In this document: piece after piece, positions 26,188-34,857 of the stretch
Numbering within the stretch: position 1 is the stretch's first letter
Layout of the letters: the number at the start of each line of letters is the position of its first letter
Assembly: GCA_021413965.1 (NCBI GenBank)
Contig: JAIOPI010000040.1
Coordinates: forward strand, 1-64,000
DNA from: Lentisphaerota bacterium
GTDB lineage: Bacteria; Verrucomicrobiota; Kiritimatiellia; UBA8416; JAIOPI01
DNA length: 64,000 nt
Direction of reading: 5' to 3'
Notes under the pieces: model-generated
The model's database searches: none
The model's input: only the letters and a program-made list of their open reading frames with translations
What the model was told of the DNA's origin: nothing
Position numbers and translations under genes: made by a program

Positions 26188-26236
26188 AGGGTCTGCATGG
26201 CGGCGGGTTCCGCATGATCGTCGAAACACGCCGGCC

Positions 26237-28210
26237 CTATACGGTCGCTTCCCGCCAGTACTCGTGCAGCATGACCATGGCGAGGGTGTCGAGCTCGCAG
26301 TAGCGCAGCAGGGCCTCGCGGATTTCCGTTCGCTCCGCCCCGGGCAGGTCGAAGAACTGCAGCTTGGCATAGGCGATGGTGGCGGCACCGCCGTCGCTGA
26401 TGTCCTCCAGGGTTTCGACGTAAGCCGAAAACGCCTCCTGCTCGTCCCGGGACTTGAAGATCGCGGGCAGGGCGGCATAGGGATCATTGCGCTTTTCGGG
26501 GCGGACCCAGACCCAGTCCGGCCCGAAGTTCAGGCTGTGCAGCCCGTTCTCGCCCAACGGGCGACCATAGCGGTTGCGCAGGTCTGCCGAACTGCCGATG
26601 ATGGCCGGCAGGACCGCCTTCAGCGAATTCGAGCCATGGGTCGCGGGTTCGTAGTGGCAGGAGAGCACCACTTCGCGCATGTCCACCATGTTGCGCGGGC
26701 CGCGGGCCGTATCCGCCGGTTTCCCCCCCTCCGGTTTGTGCTGCGTGACACTGTCGATCCACGCGATGATGGACTTGCGGTCGGGTTCGCGACTGGCGTC
26801 AAGCTGCCCCCGGATGTCGCGCAGGACTGTGTTCTCGTGGGTGGCGTAGCGGAATATCGTGCCCCGGTCCTGTTCCAGCTGGTGCTTCAACTCGCGGACG
26901 AAGGCGAAGCTGGGGAAGACCCCGGCGCCGGTCTCGATCCACTGGCCGGCGTGGCGGACCCGCCCCCCGCGGTCCACGGTGTGGTGCGAGAACTGGAACG
27001 CCACCTGGGTGTAGGGCGCCATACCCTTCTGCGCGGGGAGCGCCATGCGGGCGGTCTCGAAATCAATGAAATGCAGCGGGAACTTCCACTTCTGCATCTC
27101 GGCGGCCAGTCCAGCGCGGTCGATCGACGGGGCGCCGTCGTTCCGCTTGACCTTGTCCACCTGCAGCCACTGACGGGGTGCCAGTTTCCCGTCCCCGAGA
27201 TCGGCAGCGGTCAGATCCTCGACGAAGTGCCGGCCCATCTGCAGGGCCTCGTCTGCCTTCCGGTAGTTCCAGACCTCGATCACTTTCGGTTTGGCGGGGT
27301 CGTACTGGCGGCCGGCTGCGCTGACGGCGTGCGCCCAGCACTCCTCCCGCCCGTCCCGCATGCCCGCGGCCGCCTCCGGGGGCGAGGGCAGGCGGAACTG
27401 GCACTTCCGACACTTGGCCCCGACGCCGCAGAACGCCTGTCGGCCGGATGTGCAAATTCCGGCGAGCGCCTGGATCAGCTGCTCGAAGCTGCCTTCTGTG
27501 TTGTCCGGCATGGTGAACGGCAGTTTCCGGATCTCCGCGATGTCCCGGTCCACGTCGAGGTAGGCCAGCAGGTTGGCGCCCAGGTCTTCCTTGTGATCCG
27601 CCCTGCTCTGCACGGTCAGTTTCCCGCCGGGGCGGAACACCGGGAACATCTGGCAGAGGCCGTCCACGCTGGCGCGCCTGTCCTTGTCCAGCAAGACGAG
27701 GAAGGCCCGCACGGTCAGGTCGGGCCGTGCCTTCTCGATCACATGCTTCTGGAAGGCGACGTCGAGGAGGTAGGGCTCCCACGTGGCATTCGGGCGGCGG
27801 TCGCCGCGCTTGGTCCAGAATTCCGTCTCGGAATCCCAGGACTTCGATTTGACCTCGTACAGGTCCAGCCGCGTGCCGTTCTTGACCACGATGTCGGCGC
27901 GCATGAAGAGCGCTTCGTGCCGGAACGCGGCCTCGGCGATGGTGGCGTGTTCCTGTCTGAGGCGGTAGTCGGTTTCGGCGAGCGCCGCGGGCTTGTCCAA
28001 CGTGGCGATTGTATCGCGGGCGGGGTCGTCGCACAGCATCCAGCGGGCGAATTCGCCCACCTGGTAGCCACCCTCCGCCAACCCCTGCAGGAACGTGTCC
28101 TCGGTGGTGGTGTCGAAATAGGCCTTGCGCCGGTCGGCGTAGTACAGCGTGGTCGCGCACTCCCAGCCGAGCTTGAAGCGGGACTTGGTCAGGTTTGTTG
28201 GCATCTGCAA
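26237..28210 (-). CDS. DUF2779-type nuclease-like protein, 657 aa
   Basis: The layout fits DUF2779 proteins: an N-terminal region starting 'LTKSRFKLGWECATTLYY', a PD-(D/E)XK core with 'FMRADIVVKNGTRLDLYEVKSKS' in two parts (about 102-124), a cysteine cluster (CGVGAKCRKCQF, about 268-279), then an RNase H-like exonuclease domain with 'LHFIDFETARMALP' (about 385-398), 'THENTVL' and 'RYCELDTLAMVML' near the C-terminus (D-E...D acidic set). It is probably a nucleic-acid processing enzyme. A second, shorter DUF2779 gene lies at 36048-37535. It is convergent with the membrane gene ending at 26187. Confidence 0.78.
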   Translation of the reverse strand: MQMPTNLTKSRFKLGWECATTLYYADRRKAYFDTTTEDTFLQGLAEGGYQVGEFARWMLCDDPARDTIATLDKPAALAETDYRLRQEHATIAEAAFRHEALFMRADIVVKNGTRLDLYEVKSKSWDSETEFWTKRGDRRPNATWEPYLLDVAFQKHVIEKARPDLTVRAFLVLLDKDRRASVDGLCQMFPVFRPGGKLTVQSRADHKEDLGANLLAYLDVDRDIAEIRKLPFTMPDNTEGSFEQLIQALAGICTSGRQAFCGVGAKCRKCQFRLPSPPEAAAGMRDGREECWAHAVSAAGRQYDPAKPKVIEVWNYRKADEALQMGRHFVEDLTAADLGDGKLAPRQWLQVDKVKRNDGAPSIDRAGLAAEMQKWKFPLHFIDFETARMALPAQKGMAPYTQVAFQFSHHTVDRGGRVRHAGQWIETGAGVFPSFAFVRELKHQLEQDRGTIFRYATHENTVLRDIRGQLDASREPDRKSIIAWIDSVTQHKPEGGKPADTARGPRNMVDMREVVLSCHYEPATHGSNSLKAVLPAIIGSSADLRNRYGRPLGENGLHSLNFGPDWVWVRPEKRNDPYAALPAIFKSRDEQEAFSAYVETLEDISDGGAATIAYAKLQFFDLPGAERTEIREALLRYCELDTLAMVMLHEYWREATV

Positions 28211-28653
28211 AGCCTCCTTGGCAATAGTAGCCGGATGGGTGGAAATTGGAAGACGCAGATGATAGCAGGGACTACCACAGATGTGACGCTATGCGCGTGC
28301 ATCACGGCCTCCGTCATTGCTAGGCTCGGTCGTGCGCACACCTTTGCATGAGGGGTGGGACAGGACCGGTCCGGGTGTGGAGGCTTGCCTCCTCCTGTGG
28401 CTGCGGCCGGATCGAGGAGGCCGTGGGACCGTTCCCGAGCAGTCGCCGGATGGCGCGGTTCGAGACGGGGCTCGGAGATTGGCCATGCCGGTTGGTTGAT
28501 GCTGCAATCCGCCCCAACAAGCGCTACAAGGCATGCTGGAGTTGGTGGACAACGGAGGAAATCCTCGCGAGGTCAACAACGTCCCGGTGACGGACGCGCC
28601 GAATGTGTAATTCGACCCGTTTCGTACGAGGGTGGCGAGCGGAGGGAAACAGT
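28211..28653. other. intergenic region, no gene recognised
   Basis: About 440 bp between the divergent DUF2779 and Lar-like genes. Short frames exist on both strands, but none has a ribosome-binding site or protein-like composition. GGAGGG at 28641-28646 belongs to the downstream gene. I see no strong hairpin or clear promoter. Confidence 0.4.
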
Positions 28654-29094
28654 ATGTGCGACAAGAAAGAATGCCCTTGGTGTGGTGAGGCAGATCCAGT
28701 TTTTGACTTCTACGAGTTGGAGGACGGCTTTATCTGGTGCAGCATCACGTGCCTCCGGTGCAGGGCGGAGACTGCCGATCAGGGATTGTATGAAATCCTC
28801 GAAGACGCAGTTGATGCAGAGGCTGCCAAGAAGGTTTGCGCGGAGAAAACCAAAGGTCATCTCACTGAACACTGGAATAGTAGGGCCGAGGAAGGGCCGA
28901 ACGCCTGTCCGTTCTGCGGGGGAACTGATATCCATGTCGAAACTGATGAGGATGGGGCCTGGTGTCTATGTGCAGGACAGCCCGTTGCCGGGGAGTGTTG
29001 CACGAAAGGGCCATTCGTGGAACGTGAAGAAGGGGCGTCTGACGACGATCTGAAGGTGCGGGCCCGCGCAGCGTGGAACCGCGGAGCGCACTAG
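28654..29094 (+). CDS. double Lar-like (restriction alleviation) zinc-ribbon protein
   Basis: The start at 28654 follows GGAGGG by seven bases. The 146-aa product contains two copies of a Lar-type unit, each with CPxCG at its start, a second Cys pair, and an 'A..WN' ending. Unit 1 is about residues 6-70 (CPWCGEADP ... CLRCRAE ... EHWNSRA). Unit 2 is about 77-145 (CPFCGGTDI ... CC ... AAWNRGA). Lar of Rac prophage is a single unit of about 64 aa that moderates type I restriction. A tandem pair is unusual. The homology to Lar is by motif layout, and antirestriction activity is an inference. Confidence 0.65.
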   Translation: MCDKKECPWCGEADPVFDFYELEDGFIWCSITCLRCRAETADQGLYEILEDAVDAEAAKKVCAEKTKGHLTEHWNSRAEEGPNACPFCGGTDIHVETDEDGAWCLCAGQPVAGECCTKGPFVEREEGASDDDLKVRARAAWNRGAH

Positions 29095-29119
29095 TGGCGG
29101 GCAACCACCAGAGGCCGCG

Positions 29120-29462
29120 TTACTCGGGGAGTAGTGCAGCTCCGATGCGCACATGGCAGGTCAGTCGCCGTGCGCCCTTCCAAGCCTTGTGCATGCTACC
29201 CCTGTTGAGGGGACGGCGAAGGCTGACCTTGTCCGCGTCTTTTACCGCCTTGAACCGCGTGAATGGCGCACATCGCAACACCTTGGCCGGACTGCTCTCA
29301 TCCCGACCTGTCGATCCGCGATCGCCAACATAATCCCGCTCGCCCATCTCCTTCGCCCACGCCTGTGGTGGAAGATCTTGTAGAAGTCATCCCAGCCCGC
29401 CAGGTAGCCTACAACGGCGGCGCCGATGTGATGATGAACGACTGGATCACGAGATGTGCCAT
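29120..29462 (-). pseudogene. frameshifted remnant related to the 25489-26187 membrane protein
   Basis: On the minus strand an ATG at 29462 begins MAHLVIQSFIITSAPP, like the start of the membrane protein at 25489. After a frame change the sequence reads GYLAGWDDFYKIFHH, against GYFAGWDGFERLFHH in that protein. Downstream the frame continues to a stop at 29120 but no longer resembles it. It is a decayed paralogue or chimera. The rest of 29095-29672 shows no intact gene. Confidence 0.4.
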
Positions 29463-29672
29463 GGGTTCATAGACCTCCAGGCGTGAGAGTGGACGGCATG
29501 CGCATATCGTCCCAGAGAGGGACGGCCAGGAGCGGTCCCGGGTCGAGGAACCGCAGCCGCTGCCTTCTGTTTCAACCAGGTTGGCCGCGTATCCCAGCTC
29601 CTGTCCGACCCCGCTTGAGACAGTCGCGTGCACAGGGGCGGCGCGGTCACAAGGAATACAGGAGGACGAGAG

Positions 29673-30929
29673 ATGAGCATGGAAAATCAGGTCTGCAAGG
29701 TCGGCTTTACACCGGTGGACGCCGTCAAGTTCCTGGAGTCGGAATTTCCGGACGTGCCGCACTGGACGTTCCTGCCTACCGGGCATAATCCGCGCTACAA
29801 CGGGCTCTGCCGTATGATGGGGGCGAAGTATGAGGAGGCGGGCGCATTCGGGATCTGGCGTTGGGCACGCCTTCCGACGTCCTACCCGCGCATGGCGCTG
29901 GCGGGTGATGTGCTCAACGGCGCCGCAAAGTCATGGGGGTGGACCGGGGCCATCCGTGTCCAGGGGCCGGGAGACAAGGAATTCATCCTCTTTTCATGCC
30001 TGTCGCACCGTGACGAGTTCAATACGCAGTACGTGTTCTCGACCAACGACCGTGCGCTGGTGGGTAGGTTCGTCAAGGATGCATCCACCCATTTTGCGGT
30101 GCGCACGCGCAACCAGATTCGCATCAACATAGTCAATGCCCCGGACGTCCTTGTGGGCTCGAAGGACGAGGAGGCGGTCTTCCTGCCCGACGACATTCAG
30201 GCGGACATCGACACTCAGGTGAAGTCGTTCTTCGAGGGGCGTCGCCTGTTCAACAAGGTCAGCCCGCGTTACCAGCGCGGATTCCTGTTCGTGGGGCCTC
30301 CGGGCACGGGTAAGACCATGACCATCCGCCGGCTGGTTCGCATGTGCCACCGCAAGTACCGGGCGCGCTTTTTCTCGCTCTGCATCGGACGCAAGACGGA
30401 CGAAGAGGCGCTGGCGATGACGTTTCACGCAGCCGAAAGTTGCGCGCCCGCGATGGTGCTGCTGGAGGATATGGACTCCCTGACAACGGAGAGCAGCATC
30501 ACGCGCTCGACACTGCTGTCCCACCTTGATGGCCTCAAGTCCAACAAGGGGCTGCTGATCATTGGAACCTCCAACAATCCGGAGCGCATTGATCCTGCCC
30601 TGATCCATCGCCCCAGCCGTTTCGACCGTGTTTGGCTGTTCCCGGTCCCCGATTCAGCCATGCGTCTGAAATACCTGTCGCATCATTTCGGGGAACTGGC
30701 CCCTGCCGTCCTGGATGAACTGGTGCGCAAGACCAGCAACTGGAGTTACGCTTATCTGAACGAACTTCGCATGACCGCAGGCATCCTCGCTGTACGCGAC
30801 AGCTGCGAAGCCATCCGGGATCAGCATTTGTCGGAGGCCTGTTCCCTGCTGGGCAAGCAGTTCGACTCCGGCAAGAAGCACCACATGGGCAAGGACGGTG
30901 AGGAAACCCTCGGGTTTCGGGCGGCTTGA
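29673..30929 (+). CDS. BCS1-like AAA ATPase
   Basis: The start at 29673 follows GGAGGACGAG. The 418-aa protein has an unassigned N-terminal 200 aa, then an AAA core: Walker A GPPGTGKT (about 208-215), Walker B MVLLEDMDSL (about 261-270), sensor 1 'LLIIGTSNNPERID', arginine-finger region 'HRPSRFDRVW', and a short lid. The 'D-P-A-L-hRPsRFDR' pattern is that of BCS1/FtsH-type AAA proteins. No membrane helix is seen. Such proteins usually remodel a specific partner; two small genes follow closely (26 and 18 bp gaps). Confidence 0.8.
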   Translation: MSMENQVCKVGFTPVDAVKFLESEFPDVPHWTFLPTGHNPRYNGLCRMMGAKYEEAGAFGIWRWARLPTSYPRMALAGDVLNGAAKSWGWTGAIRVQGPGDKEFILFSCLSHRDEFNTQYVFSTNDRALVGRFVKDASTHFAVRTRNQIRINIVNAPDVLVGSKDEEAVFLPDDIQADIDTQVKSFFEGRRLFNKVSPRYQRGFLFVGPPGTGKTMTIRRLVRMCHRKYRARFFSLCIGRKTDEEALAMTFHAAESCAPAMVLLEDMDSLTTESSITRSTLLSHLDGLKSNKGLLIIGTSNNPERIDPALIHRPSRFDRVWLFPVPDSAMRLKYLSHHFGELAPAVLDELVRKTSNWSYAYLNELRMTAGILAVRDSCEAIRDQHLSEACSLLGKQFDSGKKHHMGKDGEETLGFRAA

Positions 30930-30954
30930 GTCTGCCGGCAAGGAGTAGGTGAAG

Positions 30955-31458
30955 ATGAACAGAACCACTTGGGTGGCAACGGTAGCGGGCGTGCTTCTGG
31001 TTGCTCTTGCGGTCACGGCGCGGGATCGACGGGTCCTGAGCCCTGAAAGCTATGGCGCGGTGAAGTTTGGCTCGAGACTGTCGGACATCGAAAACAGGTT
31101 GGGCTGCCAGGCCGATCCTCCCGAACGGGAGCGGGACGCCGATTGCGATTTCGTCACCTTCGCGACATACCCGGAGGTCCATTTCATGGTGGAAGCGGGC
31201 ATCGTGACCAGGGCCGATGCTCTTGACGACACCGTATCGAACTCCCTTGGGATCACGGTGGGGACATCCTTCGAAGACGTGAGACGTCGTTTTCCTTCAG
31301 TTGTCATCGAGGAACACGTATACGCAGACGGTCACTACTTGATCTTCCGTTCGCGTAACGGGAAGCGAGCCCTCCTGTTCGAGGAGGTCGAAGGCAAGAT
31401 CACCTGCGTTCGCGGCGGTTTGGAACCTTCTGTGGAGTATGTGGAAGGCTGTCTGTAG
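30955..31458 (+). CDS. secreted or membrane-anchored hypothetical protein, 167 aa
   Basis: The N-terminus (NRTTWVATVAGVLLVALAVTA) is a signal peptide or anchor, and the rest is soluble and possibly exported. The body has two similar halves starting 'SYGAVKFGSRLSDIENRLG' and 'SLGITVGTSFEDVRRRFP', reminiscent of small periplasmic beta-alpha repeat proteins. GGAG lies ten bases before this ATG and four before an alternative GTG at 30949. It lies downstream of the BCS1-like ATPase. No family is assigned. Confidence 0.6.
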   Translation: MNRTTWVATVAGVLLVALAVTARDRRVLSPESYGAVKFGSRLSDIENRLGCQADPPERERDADCDFVTFATYPEVHFMVEAGIVTRADALDDTVSNSLGITVGTSFEDVRRRFPSVVIEEHVYADGHYLIFRSRNGKRALLFEEVEGKITCVRGGLEPSVEYVEGCL

Positions 31459-31476
31459 CCCGGCTGAGAGCTTACG

Positions 31477-31911
31477 ATGAATCCATATGAGCCGCGCATG
31501 AAGGACCAGCCAGACGAGTATGAAGAACTCGAGGACGTCTTCAAACCCGACAGAAAGCACGAGAGCGATTACCTGTTCATGGCCGCCGAGGACGATTTCA
31601 CCAGGGCGATTCCACTGATCCTGGCCGCATTGAAGAATCGAAAATCCGCCGACTGTCGTGAATCGGCCCTGTGGCTTCTGGAGTGTTACGCGGACCCGAA
31701 GTTCATACCACACGCCCTGTGTGCGCTGAAGCGGGAGACGCGCTGCCGCGAGAATTCCGAGACCTACCTGTACGTGAGCTTCTTCCTGTCCTTTGGCGAA
31801 CGGCTGTTGAAGCCGTTGCTGGCCGTCTGGCGCGACCGCGGGTCGGACGCCTACAGCAGGAAGGTGGCAGGGGGCTACTTGTCTCGCTTTCTGTCAAGGC
31901 CGCTCGTGTAA
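31477..31911 (+). CDS. HEAT-repeat-like helical protein, 144 aa
   Basis: Residues about 30-140 form alternating amphipathic helices (DFTRAIPLILAALKNRKS, ESALWLLECYADPKFIPH, SETYLYVSFFLSFGERLL), typical of HEAT-type or immunity-like repeat proteins. The N-terminal 30 aa are very acidic. It begins 18 bp after the preceding gene, so it is probably third in the ATPase operon. There is no catalytic motif; a protein-binding role is inferred. Confidence 0.6.
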   Translation: MNPYEPRMKDQPDEYEELEDVFKPDRKHESDYLFMAAEDDFTRAIPLILAALKNRKSADCRESALWLLECYADPKFIPHALCALKRETRCRENSETYLYVSFFLSFGERLLKPLLAVWRDRGSDAYSRKVAGGYLSRFLSRPLV

Positions 31912-32254
31912 GTGAAGCATGGCTCCCGCTATTTGGCGGTGAAGCGACTTGTCGGTCGGACCGAAATCCCTCTGGCGATTTCGCGGGTAAGGATGGCGCG
32001 GTGGTTGCGGTCGGTTCACGCGGCGGGTGGGAGGTCGGCACTGGAACGGCCCGGCGGACGCTATACCAATATCCGCCGGGCCGAGTTCATCGGCGGAATA
32101 CGGCCGGCCCTAGCTGGCCAAAGGGGCGATGGAAGCCAAGTCTGTCTGAGATTCTGTAAGTGTTTTGCGGCCAGCTGTCGCGGCTCGGGGAAAGCCATCG
32201 GCAGAGTCCCGCTATACGCCCGAGAACGCCTATATGCCGCCCCTCTGGCGCAAG
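31912..32254 (+). other. intergenic region, no gene recognised
   Basis: Frames are open here but read as low-quality protein (rich in Arg and Gly) without ribosome-binding sites. I see no strong hairpin. The region ends at the promoter-like motif preceding the recombinase. Confidence 0.4.
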
Positions 32255-32285
32255 CCCTTAATCCTCCCTGATTTCGCGTTATAAC
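32255..32285 (+). promoter_or_regulatory. promoter-like element, copy 1 (CTTAAT-N17-TATAAC)
   Basis: CCCTTAAT (32255-32262), nine bases, then TTTCGCGTTATAAC (32272-32285) followed by CTATAGG. The spacing from CTTAAT to TATAAC is 17 bp, like a sigma-factor promoter, although the -35 part is not TTGACA. The same arrangement occurs at 42108 and 42174. Copy 1 lies 78 bp upstream of the recombinase start. Similarity to copy 2 continues downstream (TATAGG, CGATTCC, TGGCCT), so a recombination site is also possible. Confidence 0.55.
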
Positions 32286-32362
32286 CTATAGGGTGGGTTC
32301 CTTATCACACGCGATTCCCGTGTGTGGCCTGCCTCCTTGAATCAAATACTGGAGGCAAACCA

Positions 32363-33304
32363 ATGGCCACTGAGCTTGTGTTGGCACCCGAGGTCTCGCC
32401 AGCGGAGGCCGCGAGCCTGGGGATCTGTCAGCTTGCCGACGCATTCATTGCGTCACTTGACGTAGTTGAAAACTCCCGCTGGACCTACCGCAGGGCGCTG
32501 AAGGCATTCTTCGACTGGGTAAGTGAGTCTGGCCGGTGTGATCGCCTGAACACCCTGAACCGATTCGACATTCTGGCGTACAAAGACGACTTGGCCAGGA
32601 CGCGGCGACCGGCGACTGTGAACATGTATCTGTTCATCATCCGCCGCTTCTATGGGTGGCTGGAGGAAAAAAAGGTCCGGCCCGACATCACGAGGGGCGT
32701 CAAGCAGTTCAAGCTGGCGCCGGGGCATGCGAAGGACTGTCTGACCGTCGAACAGGTGCGCCGAATTCTGGATGGAATCGACCGTGGATCAGCGATGGGA
32801 CTCCGGGACTACGCGCTGGTCAACCTAATGGTCCGGACCGGGCTGCGGGAGATCGAGGTGTCGCGGGCGACGGTGGGCGACCTGCGCGAAGAATCGGGCG
32901 AGCCGGTCCTGTGGGTCCATGGCAAGGGCCGCGCTCAAGCCGACGCATTCGTGCTGTTGGTCCCGGCCGCGATTCAACCGATCCGAGCGTGGCTGGCTGG
33001 GCGGCTGTGCATGCCGGAGGCGTCGATATTCCCCTCGCTGTCCCGAAAGAACTCAGGAGGCAGGCTGACGACCCGGTCCATCGGTAAGATCGTGAAGACC
33101 GCCATGCGTCGGGTGGGGCTCGACTCCCGCCGGCTGACACCTCACAGCCTGCGCCACACGGCCATCTCGCTCGCCGTTGCCGGTGGGGCGTCGCTGGCCC
33201 AGGCCCAAGCCATGGCCCGGCACTCGAAGCCGAGCACGACCATGATCTACTTTCACAACTGGAACCGGGTGCAAGATGCGGCGGAGAAGTGCGTGAACTT
33301 CTGA
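32363..33304 (+). CDS. XerC/D-type tyrosine recombinase
   Basis: The start at 32363 follows GGAGG by seven bases. The 313-aa protein has a SAM-like core-binding domain (about 20-105, ending RRFYGWLEEKKV) and a catalytic domain with all expected residues: R162 (TGLREIEVS), K188 (HGKG), H261 and R264 (HSLRHTAIS), H287 (ARHSKP) and Y296 (MIYFHNW). The catalytic set is intact, so it is probably active. It probably integrates or excises the surrounding island or acts on cassette-like sites. A promoter-like or site-like motif at 32255-32285 precedes it. Confidence 0.9.
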   Translation: MATELVLAPEVSPAEAASLGICQLADAFIASLDVVENSRWTYRRALKAFFDWVSESGRCDRLNTLNRFDILAYKDDLARTRRPATVNMYLFIIRRFYGWLEEKKVRPDITRGVKQFKLAPGHAKDCLTVEQVRRILDGIDRGSAMGLRDYALVNLMVRTGLREIEVSRATVGDLREESGEPVLWVHGKGRAQADAFVLLVPAAIQPIRAWLAGRLCMPEASIFPSLSRKNSGGRLTTRSIGKIVKTAMRRVGLDSRRLTPHSLRHTAISLAVAGGASLAQAQAMARHSKPSTTMIYFHNWNRVQDAAEKCVNF

Positions 33305-33523
33305 GGGGCTTTCGTGTGAGAAGCCTCGTCGGGAGCCTTTGCCACCATGTCGGGCATGACGCTTCGATCCGAGCAGCTCGCCTTTAGACCATCGGGCTTA
33401 GCAACCCAGACATGGCCGAACATAGCAGGTGCAAATCCGAAAGGCAAACACGGTGAAACTCGCGGGGAGTCCTCTGCCGTCACAGTTTGGCGGGCCTCCC
33501 CGGAAAGCACTGAACAGGAAGCA

Positions 33524-33859
33524 ATGCCAAGGGAGAGGAATCAGATTAATCGTATCGAGGCCAGATGCATCAGGGGCAGTGAGGCGGACAGTTTGATCGG
33601 CCTGAGCGATGTCCGTTGTCCCGTGTGCGACAAGCGGATCTGCCAGAAATACATACGACCGTACTACGAAGACGATACCGACAGGTCGATTGAACTGTGC
33701 GAGTCCTGCGTCGACGACTTCGAGCGTGAGTCGGATGTTCGGATCGAAAGCGATGTGCTCGACGGAGCAGTATTTGCTAGGCTCTGGAAGTGGACGTCAG
33801 AGAATCTGTCAAGGAACCAGAAACGCTGGATGCGGGAGACGGCGCGCACGGATCTGTGA
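33524..33859 (+). CDS. small zinc-binding hypothetical protein, 111 aa
   Basis: An ATG at 33524 is preceded by AGGAAG. The product has CPVC (about 33-36) and CESC (about 64-67), two Cys pairs about 30 residues apart, which would make one zinc ribbon. The C-terminal 40 aa form basic amphipathic helices (ARLWKWTSENLSRNQKRWM). No family is recognised. It lies 219 bp downstream of the recombinase on the same strand. Confidence 0.55.
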   Translation: MPRERNQINRIEARCIRGSEADSLIGLSDVRCPVCDKRICQKYIRPYYEDDTDRSIELCESCVDDFERESDVRIESDVLDGAVFARLWKWTSENLSRNQKRWMRETARTDL

Positions 33860-33968
33860 GTAGCTGATATGCTTCCACAAATATCTCTTTGCGGAATCTC
33901 ATGGGGGCTTACTGCCGTTAACCGAACCTCGAAGTGAATGACACATTGAAGTCAGAAGGGGAAATAGT

Positions 33969-34818
33969 GTGATAACATACGAGGGAGAAACATTGGATTT
34001 GGCAGTAATGGCAAAACCACAGTGGTCACTGAAGAAGATAAAACAAGACTGTGGAATCTTGCTCAGTGGGATGCCGCGTCTTGTGGAGCCGGGTCGGCGT
34101 GTCATGATAATTGATCGCCGAGGACGAGTCGCAATTGTTTTTAGAGTTCGGCAAATGGAACGGCATCCCTATCGTTTATCAAATGGGAAGATCTGCAATG
34201 GATGTTTCATATCGGCGGATGCACGATCCGCGCGGCGGGGAAGTGGCAAAACCATTGGGGGGACTTGGCATGCGCCGGGGGCAAAGCGGTACTTCCATCG
34301 ACTATCGGGAAAGTTAGTCATTGTCAACGATCCAACTACCGGCACAACGAAGCCGATGGTCCACACTTTTAAGACTCGGCGCAATCCGGTCGCGGCGCGA
34401 GTGTTTCGGGGGGCACTGCCGGGCTTGAGGAGAGATCATCCAGAAGCGCGCTTGGTTCGTCAATACGTTGCTTGGAGGGACAAGAATGGACAGCGCTTCT
34501 GTCAGCATGTGTACCATCCAGGGCGCCTGATCTGCGATCTTTTCGATACACAGGCATCGCTGCTCATCGAGGCTAAGTTGAATCATTCACGGCGTTCTGT
34601 GAGGGAGGCCTATGGTCAACTTTGTGACTATCGACGGCACTACAGTAGATGGAAAGGGCTTCCCCGCCTTGCGGTACTCACAGCAAATAGACCCGGCAAG
34701 ACCACACCTCGGCTTTCTGGCGCACTACAAAGTAGTTGCGATTTGGCAGAACATCCATGGCCAGTTCAGAGACAGTGAAAACGGCCGTTGGTCCAAGAGC
34801 CCCGTGGGGATTACGTAA
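33969..34818 (+). pseudogene. frameshifted PD-(D/E)XK-type endonuclease
   Basis: The first frame (33969-34778) contains LICDLFDTQASLLIEAK and then REAYGQLCDYRRHYSRW and LAVLTANRP. These are the D...(E)xK core, the Q motif and the strand after it in a family of restriction-like nucleases. After about 34692 this frame turns into unrelated residues. The +1 frame supplies the expected ending instead: HLGFLAHYKVVAIWQN and DSENGRW, with a stop at 34818. A single indel in GGCAAGACCACACC would explain it. The N-terminal 140 aa are unassigned. The local DNA is more AT-rich than its neighbours, suggesting separate acquisition. Confidence 0.6.
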
Positions 34819-34857
34819 GAGTCGAGACTTACGCGTTTGGGGGTTCGGTGATGGAGG

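Noticed and set aside
26141..28351. A 736-codon open frame on the plus strand opposite the DUF2779 gene
   Set aside because: It is antisense to a gene with clear nuclease motifs, has the Arg/Gly/Val-rich composition of GC-rich shadow frames, and no ribosome-binding site.
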